Source: Funneliformis mosseae (lineage: Eukaryota > Glomeromycota > Glomeromycetes > Glomerales > Glomeraceae). Taken from it: a stretch of 21,695 nt of DNA. Position 1 is the first letter of the stretch, and each line of letters begins with the position of its first letter. This document shows positions 1-10,481 of this stretch, piece after piece. The position numbers and the translations under genes are program-made. Below the pieces are notes generated by a model that was given only the letters and a program-made list of their open reading frames with translations, was not told where the DNA came from and did not search any database. Location: the NCBI GenBank assembly GCA_910592005.1, contig CAJVPP010001219.1, forward strand, positions 1 to 21,695, in the 5' to 3' direction.

Positions 1-560
1 TTTTTTTTGGTAATATTTGACCTTTTTAATGGACGATCGGAGCAAGACGGATGGACAAATGACAAATTTTAACAAAGTTATTTTACCAATATCGTTACCA
101 TGATTAATTTCCATGATTTTATCCAAAGTTCGGTGTTATACTCACCGTTCTTGGTGACTGAACAATTTATAAATATTAAAAATTGTGATGTATATGTATA
201 TATATATATATATTTTTTTTTTTTGTTTTTTTTTTTTTGAGGTTCCATCAACACTTACCCCACACTTACCCAACAAACCAATAAAAAGAAAAAAAAAAAT
301 TTTGCAAAAGCAAAAATAAATGAAGTAACAAATTTACCTATTCTTTTACCCATTTATACAATAAACAAAATAAAATTTTTTTTTTTTTGTGGTTTTCGAC
401 ACTTGTCCTACCGGGAGCTTATCAATGAACGAATAAGCAAATAAGGAGATATTAATCGAACACTTTTTTTTTCAAATACAAACCATCATTGCCTACCCGT
501 CATTGGTCATGGTTTAATTCTCATGGTAAATCAACTTACCCTCAAGAATCGCCATTAAGA

Positions 561-591
<31 letters not shown>

Positions 592-633
592 GTAATATTA
601 TACCACTGCTTTGTTTGTTTTTAAAAAAATTTT
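1..633. other. 3' flank of the U1-70K gene, AT-rich, no gene seen
   Basis: No coding region is supported here. The stretch holds homopolymer runs, an AT dinucleotide run near 190-212 and an AAT run near 560-590. Several CTTACC strings near 245-275 and 335-350 would be GGTAAG donor-like on the minus strand, so a 3' UTR intron of the neighbouring minus-strand gene is possible but unproven. An open frame at 489-788 on the plus strand is made of the antisense of the U1-70K tail plus the AAT repeat and is not credible as a gene. Confidence 0.5.
560..590. repeat. (AAT)n microsatellite
   Basis: About ten AAT units in a row just downstream of the U1-70K stop codon. It is probably in the 3' UTR or flank of that gene. 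Confidence 0.9.
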
Positions 634-2111
634 TTACCTCCTTCTATCCCTACCTTTCGACCCATATCTATCCTCTCTATATCGTCCAGGACTCCTTGAA
701 CGACTGCGACCACTACGTCGTCTACTATATTCTCGATCACGATCGTAACTACTTCCATAACTACCACTATGCCTACTGCCATATCTAGACCCACTACTAC
801 TACCACCATGACCATACCCTCCACCATTTCCGCCTCGAGATTGACCACGATGTTCCCTATCATGAGAAGAAGAAGCTGGAGGTGGATGGCTCGCATGAAT
901 AGCGTAACTACCTTCTCTACCTGAGTATTTTTGATTTTGTTCAGGACCCCCGATACGAGTTCCTCCAAGTCCACCACCTTATATTCATTTTTTTGTTATT
1001 AGTTTATTATATATTCATGACAATCAGGATTGTAAATTAAACGATATTAGTAATAAACAATGTTTGCGTAAAATAGAATAAAACACTTACCTAGTCGACG
1101 AGGTCGCCAACCCTTAACGGTCCTTCCACGTTCTACATCAACCAAAATACGTCTACCTAGAAGCTTAACACCATCTGCATCCTTATAAGCGGCTAGTTAT
1201 TTTTTTGAATTATTATGCGATTAGAGGAGATGATATAAAATATCGCAAATATATATCTCAGAATCATACCTTTCATGTCCTTTTCTCTCTCAAATTCAAT
1301 AAAAGCATAACCTCTAGGTAGGCCACTACCTTTTCTTTTCACAATTCTTATCTATCCAAAGTAGAATATTTTTTTTTAAAAAAAAAAATAAATTAGAAAA
1401 TGGATAAAACTTAAAAATTGAAAAAAAAAAAAAAATTCTTTTTAGAAATAATTAAAACTTACATTTTCGACAGGACCATACATCTCGAATTCTCGTCGTA
1501 AATCTTTTTCTGTCATTTCATAGGACTAAAAAATTTAAAATGATATATTAAGGCTTTGTAATTCATTGTTTAATACAGATTAGATCAAGATAAAATACCA
1601 TTCTTGCGACAAATAAAGTCTTGAACGGATCACCAGTGACATTATCATCATTATTTGGATCCCCTATTATGTGTTTATACAAGAAAATTCGAGTGTCTTC
1701 ATATTAATTATAAGTTCGTTGCTTGACCTTTTTTTTATTTTTTAAAAAAAAAAAATATTACATTCTTCAAGCCCTTTTTTAATAGCTTCCTCCGCCTTTT
1801 GCTTTTTCTCGGCAAGCTAAAAAAAGTGATTATTGATAAAGTCAAGACCGAATTAAATGCTAGGAAAAAGAATATAAACAAACGTAATATAGATCTCTAA
1901 AGCTACTAACTTTACGCTTCTTCTTTTCTTCAACTGTTTCTGTTGGAACGTAATCCGGATCATAATCTTTCAGTAGAGAAATGTACTGACCAACACCGGA
2001 AATTGTAGGACCTTTACGCTTAGCAGGATCGCGATCCAACGGTTTTGCATAAGGAAGCGGAGGTCGAGGCGCAAAAAGTGCCAACAAATTTGGTGGTAAT
2101 TTGTCAGTCAT
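634..2111 (-). CDS. SNRNP70: U1 small nuclear ribonucleoprotein 70 kDa (U1-70K)
   Basis: Component of the U1 snRNP, which binds stem-loop I of U1 snRNA and helps recognise 5' splice sites. Exons on the minus strand: 2111-1911, 1816-1762, 1663-1599, 1525-1463, 1351-1270, 1192-1091, 977-634; total 912 nt, 303 aa, all junctions in frame with GT-AG ends. The N-terminus reads [20 protein letters not shown], the U1-70K signature that precedes the RRM. The WDPNND motif is near residue 86, RNP2 (LFVARM) at 102-107, RNP1 (RGYAFIEF) at 141-148, and the conserved block [20 protein letters not shown] follows the RRM. The tail (about 190-303) is rich in Gly, Ser, Tyr, Arg and RS/RD dipeptides. Length is close to yeast Snp1 and shorter than the human protein (437 aa), because the RS/RE tail is short. 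The loop before RNP1 is about two residues shorter than in human. Identity is very secure. Confidence 0.97.
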
Positions 2112-2364
2112 ATTTTATAATTGAATGAGTTTTTTTTGACGAACTTTAATTCAGTAGTTATTTATTTAATTCTGACCAATCATGATAAAAGTTAGGACCC
2201 GGGTATTAAACATTTATGTAACTTGAATAATAATAAATATCAATTTTTATTTTATATAATGTGTTTTTTTTTTAATTCTCTAACCGTGTTGTAATTACGA
2301 AAATAGCAAATAACTCGAATAATTGAAATAATTAAAAACCATTTCCTAATTTATATAAAGCATT
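2112..2364. promoter_or_regulatory. Upstream region of the U1-70K gene / 3' flank of the PP5 gene
   Basis: A 253-bp gap between two minus-strand genes in tandem. It must hold the 3' end of the phosphatase gene and the promoter of the U1-70K gene. It is AT-rich and I see no clear TATA box or named factor site. Confidence 0.5.
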
Positions 2365-4769
2365 TTACTGTGTAAACAATCCTCCAAATTGACTTGCGTA
2401 AGCCATGGGACGAATATTAGGATGAGGCTGTCATATAATTTAATACGAGGATTAATAGAATTTCAAAAAAAAAAAAAGAAAGAGAAACCTTAATAAATTA
2501 AAGCATACCACGGCCTCAAAAGTTTTATAGCTCAATTTCAAGTCTGGAGTGATATTAATTATCGCGCCCTTATTTCCGATCGTATCGCTAGCAAAGTAAT
2601 AAGACATTGTAAATCGAACGATTAATTAGGGCAGATTATAAAGAGATAATAATTTTATGACTTACCAATAGTTTGGAGCTGAGAAAACGGTGATACATTT
2701 TCCGTTATGATCAATTACATAACCATTCTCTTTGACCTCATGACTTCTTATTAAGAGATCTAAAAGGTATATAACTAAAAGCTTAATATTCACCACATAT
2801 TGTAAACTTGTAATAAAAATAAATCGTACCAAGATTGTTGCGTTTCAAAAAAGTTTCAGTGACGTCAGGTCCAAACTGTATTCCGACACCTCTCTTGCTT
2901 GGGCCTCGTCCAGGTAATGATTGTGGATCTTGAAAGCAACAAATTTAGACTTTCAAGCAAGCAAATACCTTATTTTTAGCAGACCGTTAACATACCAGAC
3001 CACAACAATTCGCACATCAAACTTCCTTGATCTAATTGTTTCTTGTTGAATCTTTCGATGTTTCTTATATCATCTAATGTGACATCATCGCGACTAAACA
3101 ATCCACCATGAACTACCAGAATTTTTTGGTTAATTAGATGGGCTAAAGGCAAAGTGCTAAACGTCGCGGAGAATAATTCGAACATTGCGTCATTGTATTT
3201 AGCCTTAACTTCTCCTTCAAAACCATAAACTTTATTCATATCATCCGTCTCATGATTGCCTCTGGTAAGATAAAGCGAGTTTGGGTAAAGACATTTATAA
3301 GCGAATAAGGTTAATATAACCTCAAGGCTAAATGAGCCACGATCGACGAAGTCTCCGTTGAAAAGATACATATTCGTTTCGGATGGCACGCCGTTAATAT
3401 TGAAGATGTTGATGAAATCATAAAATTGACCTAGAACACAGTTAAAGTAAGCAGTTGGATATTCTAGACACAAATCAAAGTAGTTACAATTAAATATCGA
3501 TACTTAAACATACCATGAACATCACCACACACGGTCAATTTTGAATCTTGAGGTATTTTTATATCAACGAGTGATGGTGTTTCCAACATGATCTTTCTGA
3601 CTGCCAAAATGACCTGACCACAAGTAAATGTTTACCATTATTCCAAATAATGATATCCAACAAAACAAAAAAAGAATGATTTAAGAAAATAACAACGCAC
3701 AGAAGTGCAAAATTAACTTACTTGAATTGCATACTTCCGGTGAATTTTCTTTTGATTTTTGAAGTATTCCATCATCTCTTCAATGAATTCTTTCGTGATC
3801 TTCCCATCTTCGAATTTTGGCCCATCATACGAAGAGTCCACCGCTATTCAAAATAATAATAATAGTCACATCAATAAATGTCAAACTAAATTATAAAAAA
3901 TTACTTCTCGACCCCCAAATAAAACTTAATTCGGTACTTACTGATCGTGGTTACGTCGATCGTTTCTGCTAGGCTCTTTTGCGTGGATTCTACCTATTAG
4001 ATCAATTTTTTTTTTTAAAAATAAAAGAGTAAAGTCATTCATTATTATTATTATTATTATTATTTAACAGCATTAACTTTATTATTAACATAATAAAATA
4101 CCACAATGGCTTTCTCAAATTCGATCCTTCTCACGATCTTCTCGCATTCTGATAATCTTGTCCTGGCATCCTTGTCACCGGGGGCTTTTTTCACAACCTG
4201 TCAAAATGGACAGGCTTCGGATTACCATGAATAATCATAAGATAGATTGGATATAAGGTCTAGGTCTGTTTTTCAAATAAAGCCTCACAATTCGAAAATC
4301 CCGAAGCGCGTCTTTAAATTTACATAACGCCATATTTGCTGCCGCTCTTCGATAATATCCCTATTAAATAAACTATGTTTAGCATACGAAATTTCAATTG
4401 CGAACATCAAAGTTCTAGATAAAGGTTCACCTTGACATATGACGGATCAATTTTAACCGCCGAATCCGCGTCTGCAACAGCATATCCATATGCTTCGGTT
4501 TTGATATAAGCGAAAGATCGATTGGCATAGTATGCTGCGACGCTTGGATTTAGGACGATTGCTTCCGAGTATTTTTCTATCGCAGCTTCGTATTTCCTAG
4601 CTAGATAATAGTCAAAAACAGTTCAAGCTTAAACATCTCGTACTCACATAACTAAGGAAAATTTCAAACCCTGAAATAATTTATTGGCAGCATCTTTTGC
4701 TTCATCGGCTTTGGTTTTGACCTCTTCCGAGCAGGGAACATTTTGATCGCCATTCGAATCGCTACTCAT
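2365..4769 (-). CDS. PPT1: Serine/threonine protein phosphatase 5 (TPR-PP5)
   Basis: PPP-family phosphatase that uses its TPR domain to dock on Hsp90 and other clients. Minus-strand exons: 4769-4670, 4600-4431, 4360-4289, 4197-4102, 3993-3942, 3843-3722, 3613-3514, 3430-2996, 2928-2830, 2759-2666, 2587-2509, 2427-2365; 1482 nt, 493 aa, every junction in frame (human PP5 is 499 aa). TPRs span about residues 20-125 ([32 protein letters not shown]). The catalytic domain shows the metal and active-site motifs GDVHG (234-238), GDFVDRG (263-269), RGNHET (294-299), then [17 protein letters not shown] and FSAPNYCD. The C-terminus ([20 protein letters not shown]) keeps the PP5 linker but differs from the human final autoinhibitory helix. 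The gene is divergent from the reductase gene. An ATT repeat lies inside intron 4. Identity is secure; PPT1 is the yeast symbol. Confidence 0.97.
4040..4063. repeat. (ATT)n microsatellite in a PP5 intron
   Basis: About eight ATT units lie within the intron 3994-4101 of the phosphatase gene, away from the splice sites. Confidence 0.85.
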
Positions 4770-5003
4770 TTTGTCGTGAAAGGTATTTTTTGTTAAGGGT
4801 AACCTAACGGAGGAGGAAAAAAAAAAATGATATACCGAATTTAGAGTTCATTAAACATCGTTTGCTGATTATGTACAAATAAGTAAATATAACATTTTTT
4901 TTTTCTAGACATTTCTTTCTATGCAGTGTTTCATTTATGCCTAAATCTGGAAGGTTTTACATATAAGAGACAAAACGAACCCCTTTGAACTTTTTATTTT
5001 TTC
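4770..5003. promoter_or_regulatory. Bidirectional promoter region between PP5 and reductase genes
   Basis: The two start codons at 4769 (minus) and 5004 (plus) are 234 bp apart and face away from each other. The region must serve as promoter and 5' leader for both genes. It contains a run of A and a run of T, but I recognise no specific factor site. Confidence 0.6.
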
Positions 5004-6531
5004 ATGCGGAGGAATTATCAACAATTACTTAACATAAAGTCGGGATTTAGTTCGAGAAACTTTTATTCAAAGTTTTCAACGATGTCATCAAAGGTATTGC
5101 TTACTCGAACAATACCATCAGAACCTCAAAAGTTTCTAGAAAGTGCCAAGGATATTGAACTTATCCAATGGAAGGAGAAAAGTGTAATTCCACGCGAGAA
5201 ATTATTGGAAATGGTGAAAGGTTCATCGCATTACTACATTTATAAATTGTTTATAACAAATTTCTTTAATTTAACGTTTTCACCCACATCTTGAAGGTGT
5301 TGATGGAATTTTATGTATGTTGACCGATAAAATTGACTCTGAATTGCTCGACGCAGCTGGGCCGAACTTAAAAGTAGTTTCCACACTTTCAGGTTGAAAA
5401 TTTACCAATTGACTCTTTTGGAATAAATATGTTTTAATCTTCTTTGACGTTAAAAACTTGGCCGACAGTTGGATATGATCATGTCGATTTGAATGAACTC
5501 CGTAAACGTTCGATTCCATTAGGATATACGCCAGGCGTATTGACAGACGCCACAGCGGTGGATATTTTTATATTTTTTGTTATATTCCTCGGGCAGAGTT
5601 TTAATTTAAATTAAAACTTCAGGAAATCACGGTGATGTTGGTGTTAGCTGCCGCGCGAAGGATGCGTGAGGTAAATCAGTATTACACACACACATATATA
5701 TATATTGTTTTTGATTTGACACTTTAGATAAATCTGTATTTTACCAAGGGAATTCGAGCAGTTGAGAATGGTGAATGGTGTAAATGGAATCCAACATGGA
5801 TGCTTGGTATTTTTAAGTTTACGCCTACTTTTTCATTTGTCTTGGAATTTGTTTATGCTTATTGCTATTTTCTTTTTTTATTTTTTTTTATTACATCAGG
5901 GACACAATTAACGAATAAAACGGTTGGAATTTTTGGGCTGGGCCGTATAGGCTCTGCCACTGCCTTACGGCTTAAACCATTTATTGGAAATGAAGGCAAG
6001 ATAATTTACTGTAGTCGAACCGAAAAACCTGAAGCGGCTTCCATAGGAGCGGTAAAAGTCGATTTTGACGTTCTTTTGCGTGATTCTGACGTGATCTGTA
6101 TTTGTTCTGCCATGAACGAGGAGACGAATGAAATGTTTAATTACGAAGTTTTCAAAAAAATGAAGAAAAATGTGGTATGACTTTTTAAGGTCACAAATCA
6201 AAAAAAAAAAAAAATATTGTCAGCCTCATTATATTTAAATTATAAAATTGAATATCATTAGATTCTTGTAAACACAGCTCGGGGGAATATCATTCGTCAA
6301 AAGGATCTTTGTCGAGCTTTGTCAGAAGGGATGTTTGGTTCGGTTGGATTAGATGTGTGTACTCCAGAACCGTTGGACCCAAATGATCCACTTTTGAAAT
6401 TCAATAAAGTGACAGTTATCCCACATCTTGGTAGCGCAACTTTAGAAACGCGTACGTTGATGGGAAACATTGCCGTCAAGAATGTTTTGACCGGAGTTAG
6501 GGGAGAACCTTTACCTCATAGTGTAAAGTAA
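5004..6531 (+). CDS. Glyoxylate/hydroxypyruvate reductase, D-2-hydroxyacid dehydrogenase family
   Basis: NAD(P)H-dependent reductase of glyoxylate and hydroxypyruvate, closest in memory to animal GRHPR. Exons: 5004-5220, 5297-5392, 5469-5557, 5623-5670, 5749-5806, 5900-6174, 6262-6531; 1053 nt, 350 aa, all in frame. Exon 5 begins after TTACCAAG, because this acceptor restores the family spacing (RRMREGIRAVENGEW). Motifs in order: VSTLSVGYDHVDLNELRKR, LGYTPGVLTDATAE, the Rossmann glycine motif VGIFGLGRIGSA, catalytic Arg in NTARGNIIRQ, catalytic Glu in LDVCTPEPL, catalytic His in VIPHLGSATLETR, and the ending RGEPLPHSVK. The first 26 residues are Arg/Ser rich without acids, like a mitochondrial presequence; a second in-frame ATG at 5082 (MSSKVLLTR) begins where the family core starts. 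An AATAAA lies at 6598. Confidence 0.95.
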
Positions 6532-6597
6532 TTGAAAACAAAAATGGAAATGATTTTCGTGAAGAAATTTTGATTATGATCGATTATGGCTAGATTG

Positions 6598-6603
6598 AAT
6601 AAA
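6598..6603 (+). terminator. Candidate polyadenylation signal of the reductase gene
   Basis: An exact AATAAA hexamer lies about 67 nt past the stop codon, followed by T-rich sequence. Such hexamers are common by chance in AT-rich DNA, so this is only a candidate. Confidence 0.4.
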
Positions 6604-7339
6604 CAGAATTCAAATTGTTCAGGGTTGTGAAACACAATTTTTTTCTCGATTTTTGACTAATATGTCATAAACCTTCATTTTGTTCAATTTATTTTGTTAA
6701 GTTTGAATGAGGAATCCTTACATAATAGAAATTTTACGTTGACAGCTTTCTTTTAACGTGAAAATTGTATTTTTAGAAAATATGTGTGAATGTGATAATG
6801 TATGATTGCATCTACAAATCTATAAATAAATCCCAATTTTTCAATGACCCGAAACCCCGGATAAGATCATCAACGAGACTCGAAAATTTCGAAATCCTTG
6901 AAGTTATAATCGAAAAATGTTCGTGTCGACAAGACGAATCCAACTAGCCATTGACAATTAAATGCTGTTCACCGGGTCGGAGACATTCTCCTTAAAAGAA
7001 AACAAAAAAGGTAAACAAAAGTTTGGTCCAACAAATTCTGATTCTGAGGTCGCACAAGCAAAAGAAAAAAAAATGTTTTATCAATTTTTGATGTCATTTT
7101 CTCATGAAGTGAATTTAGGTTATTGAAATGATTGATCCTTGGCAAGTGTTAAAAATAAAATAATTAATTTTTTTATTTATTTATATTATTAAATAAACTG
7201 TAACACTATAATTATAACGATAACTACATAAATGAGGCTGTATCTCACCCATATTTAGTTGCGGAAGATATAGAAATTCCTTTTAAGGGTCAATTAAATA
7301 AAAATAATGTTCAAACTTTACCTTTCTAATAAATATCAG
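6604..7339. other. Intergenic region, 3' flank of the reductase gene and promoter of the membrane-protein gene
   Basis: No gene is supported. A patch at about 6845-7000 is less AT-rich than its surroundings (it contains CCCGAAACCCCGGATAAG and ACCGGGTCGGAG). I tested it by eye as tRNA, snoRNA or coding and found no convincing structure or long frame. The rest is AT-rich leader sequence. Confidence 0.45.
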
Positions 7340-7404
7340 GTGATTTTTCTGAGGAGATTTAAGCCTCAAATTTTTCATCCATTTCTTTCCTCCCCCTTTT
7401 TCAG
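7340..7404 (+). other. Possible 5' UTR intron of the two-TM membrane-protein gene
   Basis: A GT donor at 7340 (ATCAG/GTGATT) and a strongly pyrimidine-rich acceptor ending TTTTTCAG at 7404 frame a 65-nt candidate intron, 51 nt before the start codon at 7456. It is inferred from splice-like ends only. Confidence 0.4.
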
Positions 7405-7455
7405 GTTGAATCCATTTTTAAAATTAAATAATTTAACTAATATACATTTGTTATC

Positions 7456-10258
7456 ATGGCTACTCAATATCAACCGCAGTCTGAAGAAAAATTTGTAACG
7501 ATAGAAACAAGCGCTGAGGAGCAACGACGTAAAGAAGGGAAAGCCAAATTGATTATTTTGATTATAATTGGCATACTTACAGCTGCTTATGGGGTAACTA
7601 AACAAATGAAAATGTACATATATATATGTGAATGAAAATTGAGCTAATGCCTAATGCGATATCTTTTATGAATAAAGTCATGGAACGTTTACAGAATGGT
7701 TATCGCAGTCCGTAGCCCTGTGGTTACCATGAGAACGAGTATAAGGTGAGGTAATTTACAAAGATTTTAATAAAAAAAAAAAATTAAATTAATGAACCCA
7801 AAAATTTTTTTACAAAAAATTAACATAGGCCGAAAATACCGGTAAATATTTCTCGTTTTTTTTTTTTTTTTTTTTTTTGAAAAAAGAATTTCATAACAAA
7901 TAATAAGATAAATAAATGATTTTCCATTTTCGAATTAGGTCCCAGGTAAATCAGATGTGAAACCAAATCGAATTTTATATAATAAAAAAACGAATGATTT
8001 ACATTTTAAAAAAAAAAAATTTTAGGTATGGTAGTTTGTGGTCATTTAGATTTACCACCAGAATGCTTTCGATCCGCATTTAATGTAAGTTTTTGCATTT
8101 AAATTTAATTTATCGTTTAAAAAGATCTCGAAATTTAAATTAATGTTTTTATTTTTTGATAGGCGGCGGATGATGATCATACAAAGGTACGTGGTTTAAT
8201 AGCCAATTGATCCGATCGATCTGCAAATCTGCATGATAAGCTGGTATATTAACAAATTAAAAACAGGGTCTTAGTTGTAATCAACATTTAACAAATTCCA
8301 AAACGGATGCAACTCGTGAGCAAGAAATTTTTTTAAAATAGTAAATTAATTATTATATCGGATACAATTAAATATAAATACTCTTTGATTCTTTATAAAA
8401 AAAAAAAAAAAAAAAAGCATTTGTAAATATGAGGGGTTACGATAAACTAGATAGTCTTGACTGTTGTAAGTATAAGAATTGAAGATATTTTTAACGAGAT
8501 CAAAATTTAAGTTAAAATTGATTCCTTTGTTAATATGCTCATAGATAAATTTAATCCATACCAGAAATTGAACGGTTCACTCGGTGATGATGCTTTATTT
8601 TTTGATAATGCTACACAAAAGATTGCTATCGCGTTATGGCATAGTGAAAATGCTAATAATACAGTAAGTCATTTAAAGTTTATGACGAATTCTCGTCATC
8701 ATGATATCATATTGGAGATGGTGTGTGACATTCCTTTTTTTCAATTTAAATAGCTAGGTGCAATTACTCAAGAACGATGGTTTTTTTTTGGAATTTTTGC
8801 CGAGGTAATTGCTACAAAATTTATTTAAAAATATGACGCCTTCTATTTACTATTTTTAAAATGAATTTTGATTAGCGAGACGATCCAAACAATGTCAAAT
8901 TCCAAATTGTAAAAATGGTAAGTCGAACCTACCATGATCACGTGACATTTTTGGAATACTAAATCTTTTTTTGGTTAATTATAGCCTTCTATCAGTTACG
9001 TTTACTTCAAAAGGATAGAACGATATGATGTTGTTCGATCAGGTAAATGTTCTTCCAAAAAAAAAGAAAAATTAATATTTATTATATTAACTAATAAAAA
9101 AAAATTATAAAAATTATCAGATGCCATAACGGGGGGTGGGTCAATTTCATCAGAGTTGAAGCCAGAAGCAAAAGTAGAATTTGATACAACATTCTCAAGT
9201 TTTTCTATGCCTGGATTTATAATCAGTCCTAATTTATGGGAAATAATTAGGTAAATTTTAAACGAGAATATTGCGCCGTTTTTAAATGATTTTAATGTTC
9301 CAGATTTGACAATTCCTAAAACTTAGAATCATTCCTTCGAATTATGTCACAAATACGGAGTCTAATAGTCAAGAGTATCCAGTCACAATATATTATAATC
9401 GTGTTGAATTTACGCTTCTTCAATTGGTAAGCAAAGTATTATTATTGTTGTTATTTTATTTATTTATTTTATAATAGAAAAAATATATATATAAATAAAT
9501 TGCGCTACCTATTTTTATTTACAAATGAAGGCGGCCAACATGGGAGGATTTGTTTCAATTTTAAGTGCTGCATACTTTATTTTATTCGGTTCCCGAAAAG
9601 TTAATCCATGGGGATTAGTACAACGTCACATACTTAAAAACGTTCCAACTCCACCACCGGTATATGTACCATCGGTTAAACCATATTCCGAAAAAACGCA
9701 AGATATAGAGAAAGGTACTATGGAATTTCAATCACAACCAGAAGATCAAAATAATATATACCACCAACCTACAACTTCAAGACCTCAAGTACATGAACTT
9801 GATCTTCCCGTACAACACGTAAGTAGACATCAAGTTACAGGAGATCATTATACCCCTATGACACAAGGCACCTCGGAACCTATAAGCCCAACTTACCCAG
9901 TATATCCAATTGGACCACAAGGGCCACAAATGCCACCACCAATATCGCCACGTGGTTTGATAGGTAAGTTTTTCATTCGATAACTTTGGTCAAGCTTGTA
10001 TATATTTATCATGAATTCACGAAATTATCGATTAGTACTTGAACAAGATATGGATGATCCTCGCATTCAAAGGATTCGTCATGAACTCAAGGCTGAAGTC
10101 CAAATAACTATAGCGCGTGAACGTTAGTATTTTTCTATTTCACGTGTTTAAAAGTAAAATATACATGATTTTATAATGATTCGTTATTTTTTATAGTCGC
10201 AAAATTACGTTTGTTCTTAAGTAAATATTATTTAAAAGATGTAATAAAAGCCGAGTAA
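7456..10258 (+). CDS. Unrecognised two-transmembrane protein with Cys-containing ectodomain (17 exons)
   Basis: Function unknown. Exons: 7456-7593, 7678-7745, 7829-7841, 7939-7945, 8026-8084, 8163-8186, 8267-8315, 8418-8465, 8545-8663, 8754-8804, 8876-8917, 8985-9042, 9121-9250, 9327-9426, 9531-9963, 10036-10122, 10197-10258; 1488 nt, 495 aa, every junction in frame. TM1 is about residues 31-46 (KLIILIIIGILTAAYG) and TM2 about 305-322 (MGGFVSILSAAYFILFG). The loop between (about 255 aa) has Cys in VVCGHL, PPECF, LSCNQ and LDCYK, and NAT/NNT sequons, so it is probably exoplasmic. The roughly 170-aa tail is Pro/Gln rich (VPTPPPVYVP, GPQGPQMPPPISP) and ends in a charged helical segment. Two-TM topology recalls CDC50/Lem3 or ASIC-like proteins, but I see none of their signature motifs. 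The least certain junction is exon 7 to 8, whose acceptor follows a poly-A run. Confidence 0.85.
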
Positions 10259-10377
10259 TTCTATCATTTCAATTATTATTTATTAATGATACAAAGCATT
10301 AATTTTACTTCATTATATAATAATCATTAATTAAGTTGTGGCTAATAGACTAAATTTACTTTAGTAATTTTTTTTTT

Positions 10378-10420
<43 letters not shown>

Positions 10421-10481
10421 AAGAGTATATAAAAAAAAAATAAAATAAAAATATTAATTATTAATATATTAAAAATAATTA
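10259..10481. other. Convergent intergenic spacer with long poly-T tract
   Basis: This 223-bp spacer separates the stop codons of the two-TM gene (plus) and the golgin gene (minus). It includes a near-uninterrupted T run at about 10380-10413 and is otherwise AT only. It serves as the shared 3' flank. Confidence 0.7.

Noticed and set aside
489..788. 99-codon plus-strand open frame
   Set aside because: It overlaps the antisense of the U1-70K RS/G-rich tail and an AAT repeat that gives a run of Asn; no family resemblance.
6845..7000. Less AT-rich patch considered as a tRNA, snoRNA or small gene
   Set aside because: No cloverleaf, no paired C/D boxes at sensible spacing and no frame without stops; left as intergenic.
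8316..8341. Alternative donor GTAAAT at 8341 for exon 7 of the two-TM gene
   Set aside because: Using it leaves a phase that runs into a stop in the next exon, whereas GTGAGC at 8316 joins exon 8 in frame (DATPFVNMRGYD).
8535..8544. ATG at 8535 as a separate gene start
   Set aside because: It is the tail of an intron in frame with exon 9 of the two-TM gene; splicing at 8545 keeps the upstream frame with cysteine and aromatic residues continuous.
7456..10258. Assignment of the two-TM gene to CDC50/Lem3
   Set aside because: Topology is similar but I could not find the conserved CDC50 motifs or the expected disulphide pattern.
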